From the NCBI GenBank assembly GCA_938082445.1, contig CALLLL010000097.1:1-35376 (forward strand): a stretch of 35,376 nucleotides of DNA, given 5' to 3'. The position numbers and the translations under genes are program-made. Source of the stretch: an uncultured bacterium (GTDB lineage Bacteria; Hydrogenedentota; Hydrogenedentia; Hydrogenedentales; GCA-2746185). Below the pieces are notes generated by a model. The model ran no database searches. It saw only the letters and a list, made by a program, of their open reading frames with translations, and was not told the DNA's origin. This document shows, piece by piece, positions 7,536 to 14,650 of the stretch; position 1 is the first letter of the stretch, and every line of letters begins with the position of its first letter.

Positions 7536-7536
7536 G
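7518..7536. repeat. Inverted repeat CTGGAA-N7-TTCCAG (operator candidate)
   Basis: Perfect 6-bp arms separated by seven bases, covering the -35 of the HAD promoter and lying upstream of the divergent HlyIII gene. Its position suggests a repressor site; no regulator can be named. Confidence 0.4.
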
Positions 7537-7555
7537 TAGATAAATCGATAGGTAT
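7523..7555 (+). repeat. Direct repeat ATAGGTAT (two copies, 25 bp apart)
   Basis: ATAGGTAT occurs at 7523-7530 and 7548-7555 just upstream of the HlyIII open frame. The first copy overlaps the inverted repeat at 7518-7536. The spacing is about two and a half helical turns. Eight bases twice could be chance. Confidence 0.3.
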
Positions 7556-7558
7556 CTA

Positions 7559-8305
7559 GTGATAAAGATGCACACTGTCGATATACCTGATATACTTCCT
7601 CAAACCAAGAATGAAGGATCGTCAGTGAGCCAAGAGCACTCCATAGAGCACAAAGGATATACTCCCACCCAACGGGAAGAATTTGCCAATATGCTAACCC
7701 ACGGCATTGGAGCAATTCTCAGCCTTGTTGGGCTCTGTTTGATGGTTCGGTATGCAGTTCGGGAGCATGAGGCGGGTCTTATCGCAGCCGTTTCCATTTT
7801 TGGTGCATCGTTGCTGCTTTTATATTTGATGTCGACCCTTTATCATCTCTTCCAACACCCCCAAACCAAACACGTTTTTCGGATATTAGACCATTCCAGC
7901 ATTTATTTGCTGATCGCGGGAAGTTATACACCCTTTACACTCGTATATTTCGAGGGGATACTTACCAAGACCTTTCTAATTCTGACTTGGTCACTGGCAC
8001 TGTGCGGGATTATATTCAAAATCTTCTTCGTCAAACGCTTCAATCTAGTATCCACTGGAATTTATGTTGGCATGGGCTGGCTGGTCATTTTTGCCATCAA
8101 ACCTCTCATAGAGGCTGCACCTACAGGCGCAATCGTATGGTTGACTGTCGGAGGGCTTCTGTATACTTCCGGTGTGATTTTTTATTTGTGGCATCGTCTT
8201 CCATACAATCATGCCATCTGGCATCTCTTTGTGATGGGTGGATCCTTTTGTCATTTTTGTGCCGTGTACTGGTATGTGCTCCCCGTCCCCGTAGTTGCAG
8301 TGTAA
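7559..8305 (+). CDS. HlyIII/PAQR-family integral membrane protein
   Basis: A seven-helix membrane protein of the hemolysin III / progestin-AdipoQ receptor family. The zinc-site signature is present: Ser92 and His96 (STLYH), Asp111 (LDHSS) and the C-terminal histidines His218, His222 and His232. Family members bind zinc in the membrane and have been linked to membrane homeostasis and hydrolase activity; the hemolysin name does not imply a toxin. The start is uncertain. The longest frame begins GTG 7559; ATG 7568 is close by; GTG 7625 has the best site (AAGGA six bases upstream) and would give 226 residues, nearer the usual family length of about 210-220. The stop TAA lies inside the inverted repeat at 8300-8319. 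Confidence 0.88.
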   Translation: MIKMHTVDIPDILPQTKNEGSSVSQEHSIEHKGYTPTQREEFANMLTHGIGAILSLVGLCLMVRYAVREHEAGLIAAVSIFGASLLLLYLMSTLYHLFQHPQTKHVFRILDHSSIYLLIAGSYTPFTLVYFEGILTKTFLILTWSLALCGIIFKIFFVKRFNLVSTGIYVGMGWLVIFAIKPLIEAAPTGAIVWLTVGGLLYTSGVIFYLWHRLPYNHAIWHLFVMGGSFCHFCAVYWYVLPVPVVAV

Positions 8306-8319
8306 ATAGTAATTTACAC
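8300..8319. repeat. Perfect inverted repeat GTGTAAAT-N4-ATTTACAC
   Basis: Eight-base arms with an AGTA loop, embedding the HlyIII stop codon and followed by CCCCTTTTT (8319-8327). As RNA it is a short AT-rich hairpin followed by a U run, so it may be a weak intrinsic terminator. As DNA it resembles an operator of the TGTAAA...TTTACA type upstream of the giant coiled-coil gene. Confidence 0.5.
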
Positions 8320-8329
8320 CCCTTTTTAC

Positions 8330-8367
8330 TACCCTATTGGCTTCAATTTTGTTATCATGATAGGGTA
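8330..8367 (+). repeat. Inverted repeat TACCCTAT / ATAGGGTA in the coiled-coil gene leader
   Basis: TACCCTAT (8330-8337) pairs perfectly with ATAGGGTA (8360-8367) across a 22-base loop. The right arm contains the AGGG that would serve as ribosome-binding site for the TTG start at 8372, so folding of the leader RNA could hide it. No clear promoter is visible between the two inverted repeats. Confidence 0.4.
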
Positions 8368-8371
8368 CTAA

Positions 8372-11300
8372 TTGACGGAAATTGACCGTGCCCAGGAACT
8401 TGTTCCTGTGGGGGGATATAGATCGCAAATGACACAAGCGGAACACCAACAACTAGCGGGGGAAGCGTCTCGCCTTTTAAAGGCTGAACAGGACGAACAC
8501 GCCTTATCGATTCTGGAAAGACTCACAGAGACTTTGCCGGACAACATCGGTATTCAAACTACCCGTGCATTTTGTTTGGGGAAGCTTAACCGCTTTGAAG
8601 AAGCCTATGAACTTATTGGCTATTTGTCTACGCTAAGTGAATCGCCGCGTATTCAACAGACCATCGATTTTCTGGATGCCCGAAAAGCATTAGTCGTAGG
8701 CAACGCACCAAAAACGACGGGTAAAAAAACACCCAGTATTTTATTTCCTGTGGTCAATGCACAAGATAATGATGCACTTGGTGCTAAATTGCAAAACATA
8801 CAGCAAAAAGTAGAAGCGGAATTTGCTGATTACCGTAAGCGTGAAGCTGCTGCCGATCAACGTATTCAATTATTGAAAAAACAATTGGTGGACAAAGAGC
8901 GTGCATTGCAAATGGCGTACACCAAAAATGTTGAGTTGGAAGGTTTGCTGACTGAGGTGGGACAAGATGTGTCCGATCTCCAATTCAGCATGTTTTATCA
9001 AAAAACTCCCCAGCTTCGTGTTGTTCCTAAAGAAGGTGAAGAAGAGAAAAAAGAAATTACAGTTCCCGCAGTAGATAGTCAGCGTTTACAAGATGCTGAG
9101 TTGGAAATAGAACGTCTTCACACAGTCATGCAAGAGCGTGACGAAACCCTGAGTGCAGCTTTCCGAAAAAATGCAGATCTCGAACGTGATTTGTCTGCAC
9201 TTCAAGAAGTACTTGACTCCACCGATCAATCCGCTGAACGTTCTGATGAGAAACAAGCAGGGCTCAGCGAGCAACTCAGTCTGTTGCAGTCCGACTTTGC
9301 TAAGGCTCAACAAAGTATATCCAACTATGAAAAGCAGCGTGTTACTTGGGAACAAGAACAAAATAGCCTGACTCAAAATGTATTTACTTTGCTGGAGCGT
9401 CGTGACGAAGCCGAGGCGTTGATTAAAGAAAAAGATCAACGTGTGAGCGACTTAGAAGAGGGTATTCGTGCCGCCAAAACCAACCTGCAAACGGTTGAGA
9501 ATATGGCAGAGCGCTTGAAGGAAGAATTGCAATCGGTCAATGAGGCCGAGCGTCTTTCTATGGAAGAGCAATTGCTTGAGCAGCAAAATCATGTGCAAAA
9601 GTACGAAGCCGATCTGGCCAATGCGCAAAGCAATTTAGCTAGTGCGCAAGAAGAATTGTCTACGGTTCAAAATGAGTTGGTCGCCGCTGAAACATCTATA
9701 GACGAACTGAATCAGCACACTGAATCCTTGCGCGAAGAAAAAGAAACACTGCTGAGTGAGTCTGATTCTATTCGTGAAGATCTATCTGAACATACTCGCT
9801 TGCTCGAGATGGAACGTTCGCTGAGTCAAGAATTGCAAGAATCTTTAACTGAGCAAGTTAATGTGACCAAGGAATTGGAATCACGATACGATGAACTTGA
9901 AGCCAAGCATCAAGCGCAACTTGAAAATGAAGCAGCACTTATTGCGCAATATGAATCTATTCAAGCTACGAAAGTAGATGCATCGGGCGATTTAGATGCC
10001 TTGCGTGCTGAAAAAGTGGAATTGACCGAATCATTGGAAGCGGCCCAAGAAAAGTGGGTAACTGCTCAGGAAAAATTAGACACGCTGAAAAAGCGTAGCA
10101 ATAACCAACGCCTTCGCTACCGCAAGCAACGTGAGCGTCTTAATGAAGCCAAAGATGAACGAGATGGATTGGCGAATGCTCTTTCTTTGGTGGATCATAA
10201 GGTGTCTCATGCTGAATCGCGTTGGATCGCAACGTTATCGCGCTTAGCAATTGCGGAAGCAACGATGGCTGATCTGACGACATGCTTAAAGTCGGAAGGA
10301 CAAGATCAGAGTGAAGTGGCTGAAGCGCTTGCACAAGCTGAAGTCAAGTTGAGAGAGTCTGAAGATGTTCTTCAATTGCAAAGTGATGAAGTTGATGCCT
10401 TAAAACAAGATTTAGCCGATCAACTTGAAAATGTGCGAACAGAGCAAAAACGTTCGGAATCCTTGGCAGGTGATGTGCTGGCCGCGCAAGAGGTTGTTGA
10501 AGGGCTTAAAATTCGTGAAGCAGAGTTGATGAGTCAACTTGGTGCTCAGTCAACGGATACGGAATCATTAAGCGCAGAGCTTAACTCTCTACGTGAAGAG
10601 TTGTCTATGCATCAGACATTTGGTGCTGAGCAAGTGGCCGCCCGTGAGACCATTGAGGCCGATAAAGAACAGGTTCAGCTTGAACTTAACTCCTTACAAG
10701 CGCAGTTGAGTGAAGCGACGAGTGCATTGACTGATCGTTCAGCGCAGCACGAGGCATTGGAAGCGACTGTAGAGTCCTTGCGCGAAGAACGCGATGAGAA
10801 AAAGGCTTCATTGGAAAGCACCCAAGCCGAACTTGCCGACACCGTACAAAAACTGTCAGCCTCAGAAGATGCATTGACTTTTACCCAAGGTGAATTGACT
10901 GAAACACAGACAATCCTTTCGACAACTGAAGAAGAATTACTATCTACCCAAGAAGTGTTGATGTATGCGCAAACCGCCATGCAGTCCACTGAAGAAGCCT
11001 TGGAAGCAAGCCAAAATGAATTAAATACGACTCAAGAAGCCCTGGGCAATACCGAGAAAATTTTGGTGGACACCCACGATGCTTTGAATATGAATGAGGA
11101 TATGCTCGCCAAAAACAAGGGTGAATTGAGCGAAACGCAGCAATCCTTAAGCGATGTAGAAGAAAAATGGGCGATGCTGCAAAAAGAACATGCGCGTTTG
11201 GAAGAGTCCCATTCGCAACTTGGGGCAGCTGATAAAGAATTGGTTGAAACCCGACACGAATTAACCGAATTGAAAAATGAGCTTGTCGATGTGGTGTCTG

Positions 11301-13771
11301 CACGTGAAGCATTGCAAGGACAATTGACTTCTTTGTCGACGGAGTATCAGTCTGCCAATGAAGAATTGGGAGCAACGCGTAAATCACTGTCCGATACCGA
11401 AGCGTCTTTAGATGCCTTGGAAATAGATTTCACACAATTGGGTCAGCAGCATGCAGCATTGACTGATGATCATTCTGTAACTATAGAAGAATTGAGTTCA
11501 ACACAATCGAAACTCGAAGCGATGACTGCAGAACGCAGTGCATTGGAGGCCGAGCATGCTTCCGGCCTGGAACGATTTGCAAGCTTAGAAGCACAGCATG
11601 CGGAATTAAAGGAGAAGCAAGCTGCGACACTTGAAGAGCTGGCGTCAACTCAAGCTTCCTTGGAATCACTTGAGGCCGAGCATGTCAATTTAGAAGCGCA
11701 ATATGCAGAAGCTGTAGCGCGCCATGCACAATTAGAAGAAACGCAAACATCTACATCCAGCGATTTGTTGAGTGTTCAGGATGAATTAAAATCAACCGAG
11801 AATTCTTTAAGTGAGATGCAAGCTTCCTATGATGCTCTCATGCATGATAAAAGTCACCTCGAGAAGCGTGGTGAACAAGATGCTGATGAAATGGAAACAC
11901 AGCGAGCTTCCATTGAAGAACTAAAAGGCCACTTAGCGGCGCTTCAAGAATCACATGAAGCCTTGGTTGAATCTAAAGTGCAAGTGGAACTTGAGCAAAG
12001 CACCACGCAAGATTTACTCAGTAATACGCAATCACAATTGCAGGGCGTTGAGACTGACCTAAAAGAATTGAATGAATCGTACGAAACATTGCTGGAAACG
12101 AATGTTCAGTCGCAAATGGCAGAGCGTACTACACGTGAAGAGTTGGCGGCTACACGAGTCCATTTAAACAACACCAAAACGGATTTGGATGCCTTGCACG
12201 GCGTGCATGATGCATTACGCAATGAATTCGATGCCTTGGAATCTGAGCGCGATGAGCTTTTGAAATCGTTGGAAGCCACGCGAGAGCAGTTGGCTGAGAC
12301 AGACAGTAAGCTATCCTCCACGAGCAGTGATCTAGATGTGGCGAATCGGCATTTGGCGTCATTGACCATGCAGCATGATGCCCTACAGGCTGAGCAGCAA
12401 GCTTTGGAGGCTGCCCATGCTGAAGCAAGTACCGCACTTAGCGATCTTATTCCTAAGCATGAATCTACAACCTCCGAACGCAATGAATTGATTTTAAATC
12501 GCGATGCGTTGAAAGCTGAGTTGACAAAAACTTCAGACATGCTTGAAATGATTACAACAGCTAAAGCGTCTGTAGATGAAGAATTGAGTAGTGAGACGAA
12601 ATGCCGTGAATCACTCGAAGCCACCATTATGGAATTGCTTAAAGAAAAAGAGAATTTAGAAGGTGATCTTGAATCGCATACCGATTCTATACTGGCATTG
12701 ACACAGCAACTTGATGGCATGAGTCAGCATTTATTCGATGAGAAAGAAGCCTTAAAGCATTCACAAAGCGAAATACAATCTCTGCGTACCGAGCATTCGA
12801 AAACGACCGCTGAATTGGAATCCACGCAGTCTGAATTGGCCGATACCGAGCACACTCTTACCGAAACGTATAGTGAGTTAAAAACTTCGCGTCGTCAATA
12901 CAATGAATTGTCGAAAACGCATGTACACTTACAAACCTTTAAAGATGAACTTGAGTCGAGCCACAACCAAGTGAAAGATGAATTGCGTACTACCGAAGCG
13001 CAATTGCGTGGTACACATCAGTCTTTGAGTGACACCACTGCACAATTGGAGCAAACTCAACAGTACTTAGAGCAGTTACAGCAACAGCATAAAAGTCTGG
13101 AATCGGATAAGTCTGCGCTGGATATTCTGCAAGAGCAAACTCAAGGTGAACTTGATGTGACGCAAGCGAAGTTGGCTGCGCGTGAAATCGAATTGGAAGA
13201 GCAAGGGGAGCTTGAAGCAACTTTGCGGGGTAACATTGCCTACTTAACTCAAGATATTAATTTGCGTACAGAGCAGGTTACGGTGTTAACGGAGTCGACG
13301 GATAATTTACGAGACCGTGTGGAGGGGCTGACAATTGACCTGCGCCAAATGACTAAGCAGGAGGCATCTGCGCAAAAAACCATCAAGCAACAAGCGAAAC
13401 AAATGGAAAGCTTGCAGCAGTCCTTAGAGAAATCACAAGATCAATTGGCCAAAGCCAATAACACCATCGATCAGCATACGGCTCAAATCGAAGACCTGGG
13501 TAATGAGCTAAAGAAAAACCATCGTTCGCAGAAAAATCTGGAAAAACGATACGAATCTTTATCTGGCCTTAGCGATGAGCGTGAAGTGCAACGTATAGAA
13601 ACAGCGGCAGAACGCGACCGTCTACAAGATGAAATGAATCATCTGGAAGCGGAGTGGAATAAAGTGCGCCATGAAGAATTACCACGTGCTCTTGAGCAGA
13701 AAGTACGTGCTCTTCGTGATATGCAGCGCTTGGAATCCGAAGTGGAAATGCTGCGTAAGCAGTTGTTCTAG
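8372..13771 (+). CDS. Giant coiled-coil protein with TPR-like head (about 1,800 residues)
   Basis: The largest gene in the window. Residues about 20-110 are helical and TPR-like (EHALSILERLTETLPDN, FCLGKLNRFEEAYELI). A short linker with Gly, Pro and Lys follows, and from about 150 to the last residue nearly everything is coiled coil, rich in Glu, Gln, Leu, Ser, Thr and Ala with almost no Pro, Gly or Cys. A basic patch (KKRSNNQRLRYRKQ, about 573) interrupts the acidic rod. Residues 814-932 form 17 regular heptads and about 1188-1313 hold three 42-residue repeats. There is no signal peptide or membrane helix, so it is probably cytoplasmic. The start may be TTG 8372 (AGGG six bases upstream), GTG 8408 or ATG 8429. 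A rod this long suggests a filament, scaffold or spacer role (inference); I know no named homologue. Confidence 0.85.
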   Translation: MTEIDRAQELVPVGGYRSQMTQAEHQQLAGEASRLLKAEQDEHALSILERLTETLPDNIGIQTTRAFCLGKLNRFEEAYELIGYLSTLSESPRIQQTIDFLDARKALVVGNAPKTTGKKTPSILFPVVNAQDNDALGAKLQNIQQKVEAEFADYRKREAAADQRIQLLKKQLVDKERALQMAYTKNVELEGLLTEVGQDVSDLQFSMFYQKTPQLRVVPKEGEEEKKEITVPAVDSQRLQDAELEIERLHTVMQERDETLSAAFRKNADLERDLSALQEVLDSTDQSAERSDEKQAGLSEQLSLLQSDFAKAQQSISNYEKQRVTWEQEQNSLTQNVFTLLERRDEAEALIKEKDQRVSDLEEGIRAAKTNLQTVENMAERLKEELQSVNEAERLSMEEQLLEQQNHVQKYEADLANAQSNLASAQEELSTVQNELVAAETSIDELNQHTESLREEKETLLSESDSIREDLSEHTRLLEMERSLSQELQESLTEQVNVTKELESRYDELEAKHQAQLENEAALIAQYESIQATKVDASGDLDALRAEKVELTESLEAAQEKWVTAQEKLDTLKKRSNNQRLRYRKQRERLNEAKDERDGLANALSLVDHKVSHAESRWIATLSRLAIAEATMADLTTCLKSEGQDQSEVAEALAQAEVKLRESEDVLQLQSDEVDALKQDLADQLENVRTEQKRSESLAGDVLAAQEVVEGLKIREAELMSQLGAQSTDTESLSAELNSLREELSMHQTFGAEQVAARETIEADKEQVQLELNSLQAQLSEATSALTDRSAQHEALEATVESLREERDEKKASLESTQAELADTVQKLSASEDALTFTQGELTETQTILSTTEEELLSTQEVLMYAQTAMQSTEEALEASQNELNTTQEALGNTEKILVDTHDALNMNEDMLAKNKGELSETQQSLSDVEEKWAMLQKEHARLEESHSQLGAADKELVETRHELTELKNELVDVVSAREALQGQLTSLSTEYQSANEELGATRKSLSDTEASLDALEIDFTQLGQQHAALTDDHSVTIEELSSTQSKLEAMTAERSALEAEHASGLERFASLEAQHAELKEKQAATLEELASTQASLESLEAEHVNLEAQYAEAVARHAQLEETQTSTSSDLLSVQDELKSTENSLSEMQASYDALMHDKSHLEKRGEQDADEMETQRASIEELKGHLAALQESHEALVESKVQVELEQSTTQDLLSNTQSQLQGVETDLKELNESYETLLETNVQSQMAERTTREELAATRVHLNNTKTDLDALHGVHDALRNEFDALESERDELLKSLEATREQLAETDSKLSSTSSDLDVANRHLASLTMQHDALQAEQQALEAAHAEASTALSDLIPKHESTTSERNELILNRDALKAELTKTSDMLEMITTAKASVDEELSSETKCRESLEATIMELLKEKENLEGDLESHTDSILALTQQLDGMSQHLFDEKEALKHSQSEIQSLRTEHSKTTAELESTQSELADTEHTLTETYSELKTSRRQYNELSKTHVHLQTFKDELESSHNQVKDELRTTEAQLRGTHQSLSDTTAQLEQTQQYLEQLQQQHKSLESDKSALDILQEQTQGELDVTQAKLAAREIELEEQGELEATLRGNIAYLTQDINLRTEQVTVLTESTDNLRDRVEGLTIDLRQMTKQEASAQKTIKQQAKQMESLQQSLEKSQDQLAKANNTIDQHTAQIEDLGNELKKNHRSQKNLEKRYESLSGLSDEREVQRIETAAERDRLQDEMNHLEAEWNKVRHEELPRALEQKVRALRDMQRLESEVEMLRKQLF
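10811..11167 (+). repeat. Seventeen consecutive heptads with Leu/Thr core inside the coiled-coil gene
   Basis: Codons in frame with the giant gene encode 17 heptads of the form L-x-x-[T/S]-[Q/E]-x-x, for example LESTQAE, LTETQTI, LNTTQEA and LSETQQS. Position 1 is Leu in 16 and Met in one; position 4 is Thr or Ser in 13 of 17. Residues 814-932. Confidence 0.75.
11933..12310 (+). repeat. Three tandem 42-residue (126-bp) repeats inside the coiled-coil gene
   Basis: Three in-frame units begin LAALQESHEALVES (11933), LKELNESYETLLET (12059) and LDALHGVHDALRNE (12185). They align without gaps at 42 residues, exactly six heptads, each ending in a TQ/TR-x-L-x-x-T segment. Related units continue more loosely on both sides. 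Confidence 0.65.
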
Positions 13772-13778
13772 GCGTTTC

Positions 13779-13794
13779 TGAGAACCTCTTCTCA
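13779..13794 (+). terminator. Small hairpin after the coiled-coil gene (weak terminator candidate)
   Basis: TGAGAA (13779-13784), loop CCTC, TTCTCA (13789-13794), starting seven bases after the stop. The six-pair stem is perfect but no U run follows, so intrinsic termination is doubtful. Confidence 0.25.
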
Positions 13795-13822
13795 TCAAGC
13801 TGGTGTTCCAATTCAATCCTGT

Positions 13823-13844
13823 AGTACTATATCAACACAGTACT
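13823..13844. promoter_or_regulatory. Paired AGTACT palindromes upstream of the Fur-family gene
   Basis: AGTACT occurs at 13823-13828 and 13839-13844 with ten bases between, so the two 6-bp palindromes sit 16 bp centre to centre. They lie 28-49 bases upstream of the chosen start at 13872 and could be an autoregulatory operator. No convincing promoter hexamers are visible nearby. Confidence 0.35.
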
Positions 13845-13871
13845 TTTGTGAAAAACGCTAAGAGATGCATC

Positions 13872-14249
13872 GTGGCTGAAATCCGTAAAACCAAACAACG
13901 TCAAATTATTAAAGAAGTCCTGCAAGAAGCTGGGCGCCCTCTTTCGGCCAGTGAGGTGGCCAAACTTGCGCGTGTCCAAGTTGAAAATATTGGTACAGCG
14001 ACTGTGTATCGAGCCATCAATAAGTTATTGGAGGATGGTTTTTTGGTTCCTGTGGAAATTCCTGCTGAGCCTTCACGCTATGAAGTGGCTGGTTTGCACC
14101 ACCACCATCATTTCTATTGTCGAAAGTGTAAAAAAGTCTTCGATGTAGATGGATGTCCGTCTGATTTTTCAGCGTTTACCCCCAAAGGCTTTACCTTGGA
14201 TGCCCATGAAGTTATTTTGTATGGGCGCTGTGATGAGTGCGCTGAATAA
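13872..14249 (+). CDS. Fur-family metal-responsive transcriptional regulator
   Basis: A 125-residue protein with the Fur-family winged helix (RQIIKEVLQEAGRPLSASEV, then GTATVYRAINKLLEDG as recognition helix region) and a dimerisation/metal domain. Visible metal-site elements are the five-histidine run before FYCRKC and the C-terminal CDEC, giving the two CxxC pairs of the structural zinc site. Whether it senses iron, zinc or peroxide cannot be decided from sequence. The start is GTG 13872 with AAGAG upstream; starts at 13803 or 13848 would add a non-family extension lacking a ribosome-binding site. The stop lies one base before that of the convergent interrupted zinc-ribbon gene. Confidence 0.88.
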   Translation: MAEIRKTKQRQIIKEVLQEAGRPLSASEVAKLARVQVENIGTATVYRAINKLLEDGFLVPVEIPAEPSRYEVAGLHHHHHFYCRKCKKVFDVDGCPSDFSAFTPKGFTLDAHEVILYGRCDECAE

Positions 14250-14250
14250 T

Positions 14251-14415
14251 CTATTTGGTGCTTAGGGCTTCTTTTTGTTCACGTTTGAATAAAATCCGAG
14301 CTCTCACATGGCATACTGGGCAATAACTATGACTTACTGAGCGAATTGGTGCTGAGCCTCGTTTCTAACCTCTTTTTGTCCTAATTTTTTGGCAAACACA
14401 ACATTTTACAACCAT
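14251..14415 (-). pseudogene. Zinc-ribbon mini-gene interrupted by one in-frame TAG
   Basis: Too short and interrupted for ordinary gene calling. Read on the minus strand from ATG 14415 it encodes MVVKCCVCQKIRTKRG, then TAG (14365-14367), then 37 more sense codons including SVSHSYCPVCHVRARI before a second TAG at 14251-14253. The layout CxxCxKIR ... SHxYCPxC is a zinc-ribbon pattern I know from small bacterial proteins and from the tails of PAS/response-regulator proteins, where a Trp commonly stands near the interruption; TGG to TAG is one base change. A strong site (AAAGGA, seven bases before ATG) is intact and no frame shift is needed. It is either a recent nonsense pseudogene, a sequencing error, or a readthrough gene. 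Confidence 0.6.
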
Positions 14416-14546
14416 AATAGAATCCTTTCTATACGTTAAAATCCTTGCTATATAAAGAGTTAGAGGCAAATTATGTGCCAGTCAAGAGTTTTCCGGACAA
14501 TTTGCGCTTAGTCCCTTGCATTGTTTAGACTTATGACTTGTTAGAA

Positions 14547-14575
14547 GCGGTGCGCAGGGCTAAGGTTCGCACCGC
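14547..14575 (+). repeat. GC-rich hairpin upstream of the ABC operon
   Basis: GCGGTGCG (14547-14554) and CGCACCGC (14568-14575) form a perfect 8-bp stem with a 13-base loop. No U run follows on either strand, so it is not an ordinary terminator; it may be a leader RNA structure or protein site. Confidence 0.6.
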
Positions 14576-14583
14576 AATTCGGA

Positions 14584-14612
14584 AAAAATATCCTATTTGG
14601 GAGAATATTTTT
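14584..14612 (+). repeat. AT-rich hairpin directly after the GC-rich hairpin
   Basis: AAAAATAT (14584-14591) and ATATTTTT (14605-14612) form a perfect 8-bp stem, again with a 13-base loop, ending 38 bases before the ABC ATPase ATG. The right arm ends in five T. Confidence 0.5.
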
Positions 14613-14650
14613 CACACGCTTTACTTGCTCGTGAAAACGTACACATTCGT

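Larger units (their letters stand above)
14416..14650. other. Intergenic leader between the interrupted zinc-ribbon gene and the ABC operon
   Basis: No protein-coding signal is seen in these 235 bases. They hold AT-rich promoter-like tracts (TAAAAT at 14437-14442 and TATATA at 14449-14454, neither with a good -35) and the two hairpins listed separately. It is the only long non-coding stretch in the window and probably carries the promoter and leader of the exporter operon. Confidence 0.5.

Noticed and set aside
7559-8305. Haemolysin toxin
   Set aside because: HlyIII is a PAQR-type membrane protein family present in many harmless bacteria; the name alone is not evidence for a toxin.
10811-12310. 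Repeats as a CRISPR array or tandem non-coding satellite
   Set aside because: The repeats are degenerate, in frame and conserved at the protein level as heptads; there are no unique spacers between identical repeats.
12106-12720. Long antisense open frame (204 codons, Ser/Ala/Arg/Cys-rich) opposite the coiled-coil gene
   Set aside because: The heptad code in the giant gene creates open antisense frames. No ribosome-binding site or family resemblance, and the composition simply mirrors Glu/Leu/Thr/Ala codons. The same holds for 10675-10989 and 10944-11387.
13803-13871. N-terminal extension of the Fur-family protein from GTG 13803
   Set aside because: No ribosome-binding site, and the added 23 residues are not Fur-like and overlap the AGTACT repeat region.
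14547-14575. tRNA-like arm (GGTTCG in a stem-loop)
   Set aside because: The loop is 13 bases and no acceptor, D or anticodon arm can be built around it.
14597-14650. N-terminal extension of the ABC ATPase from TTG 14597
   Set aside because: It would start inside the second hairpin loop and add 18 residues unlike the family; ATG 14651 matches the usual N-terminus.
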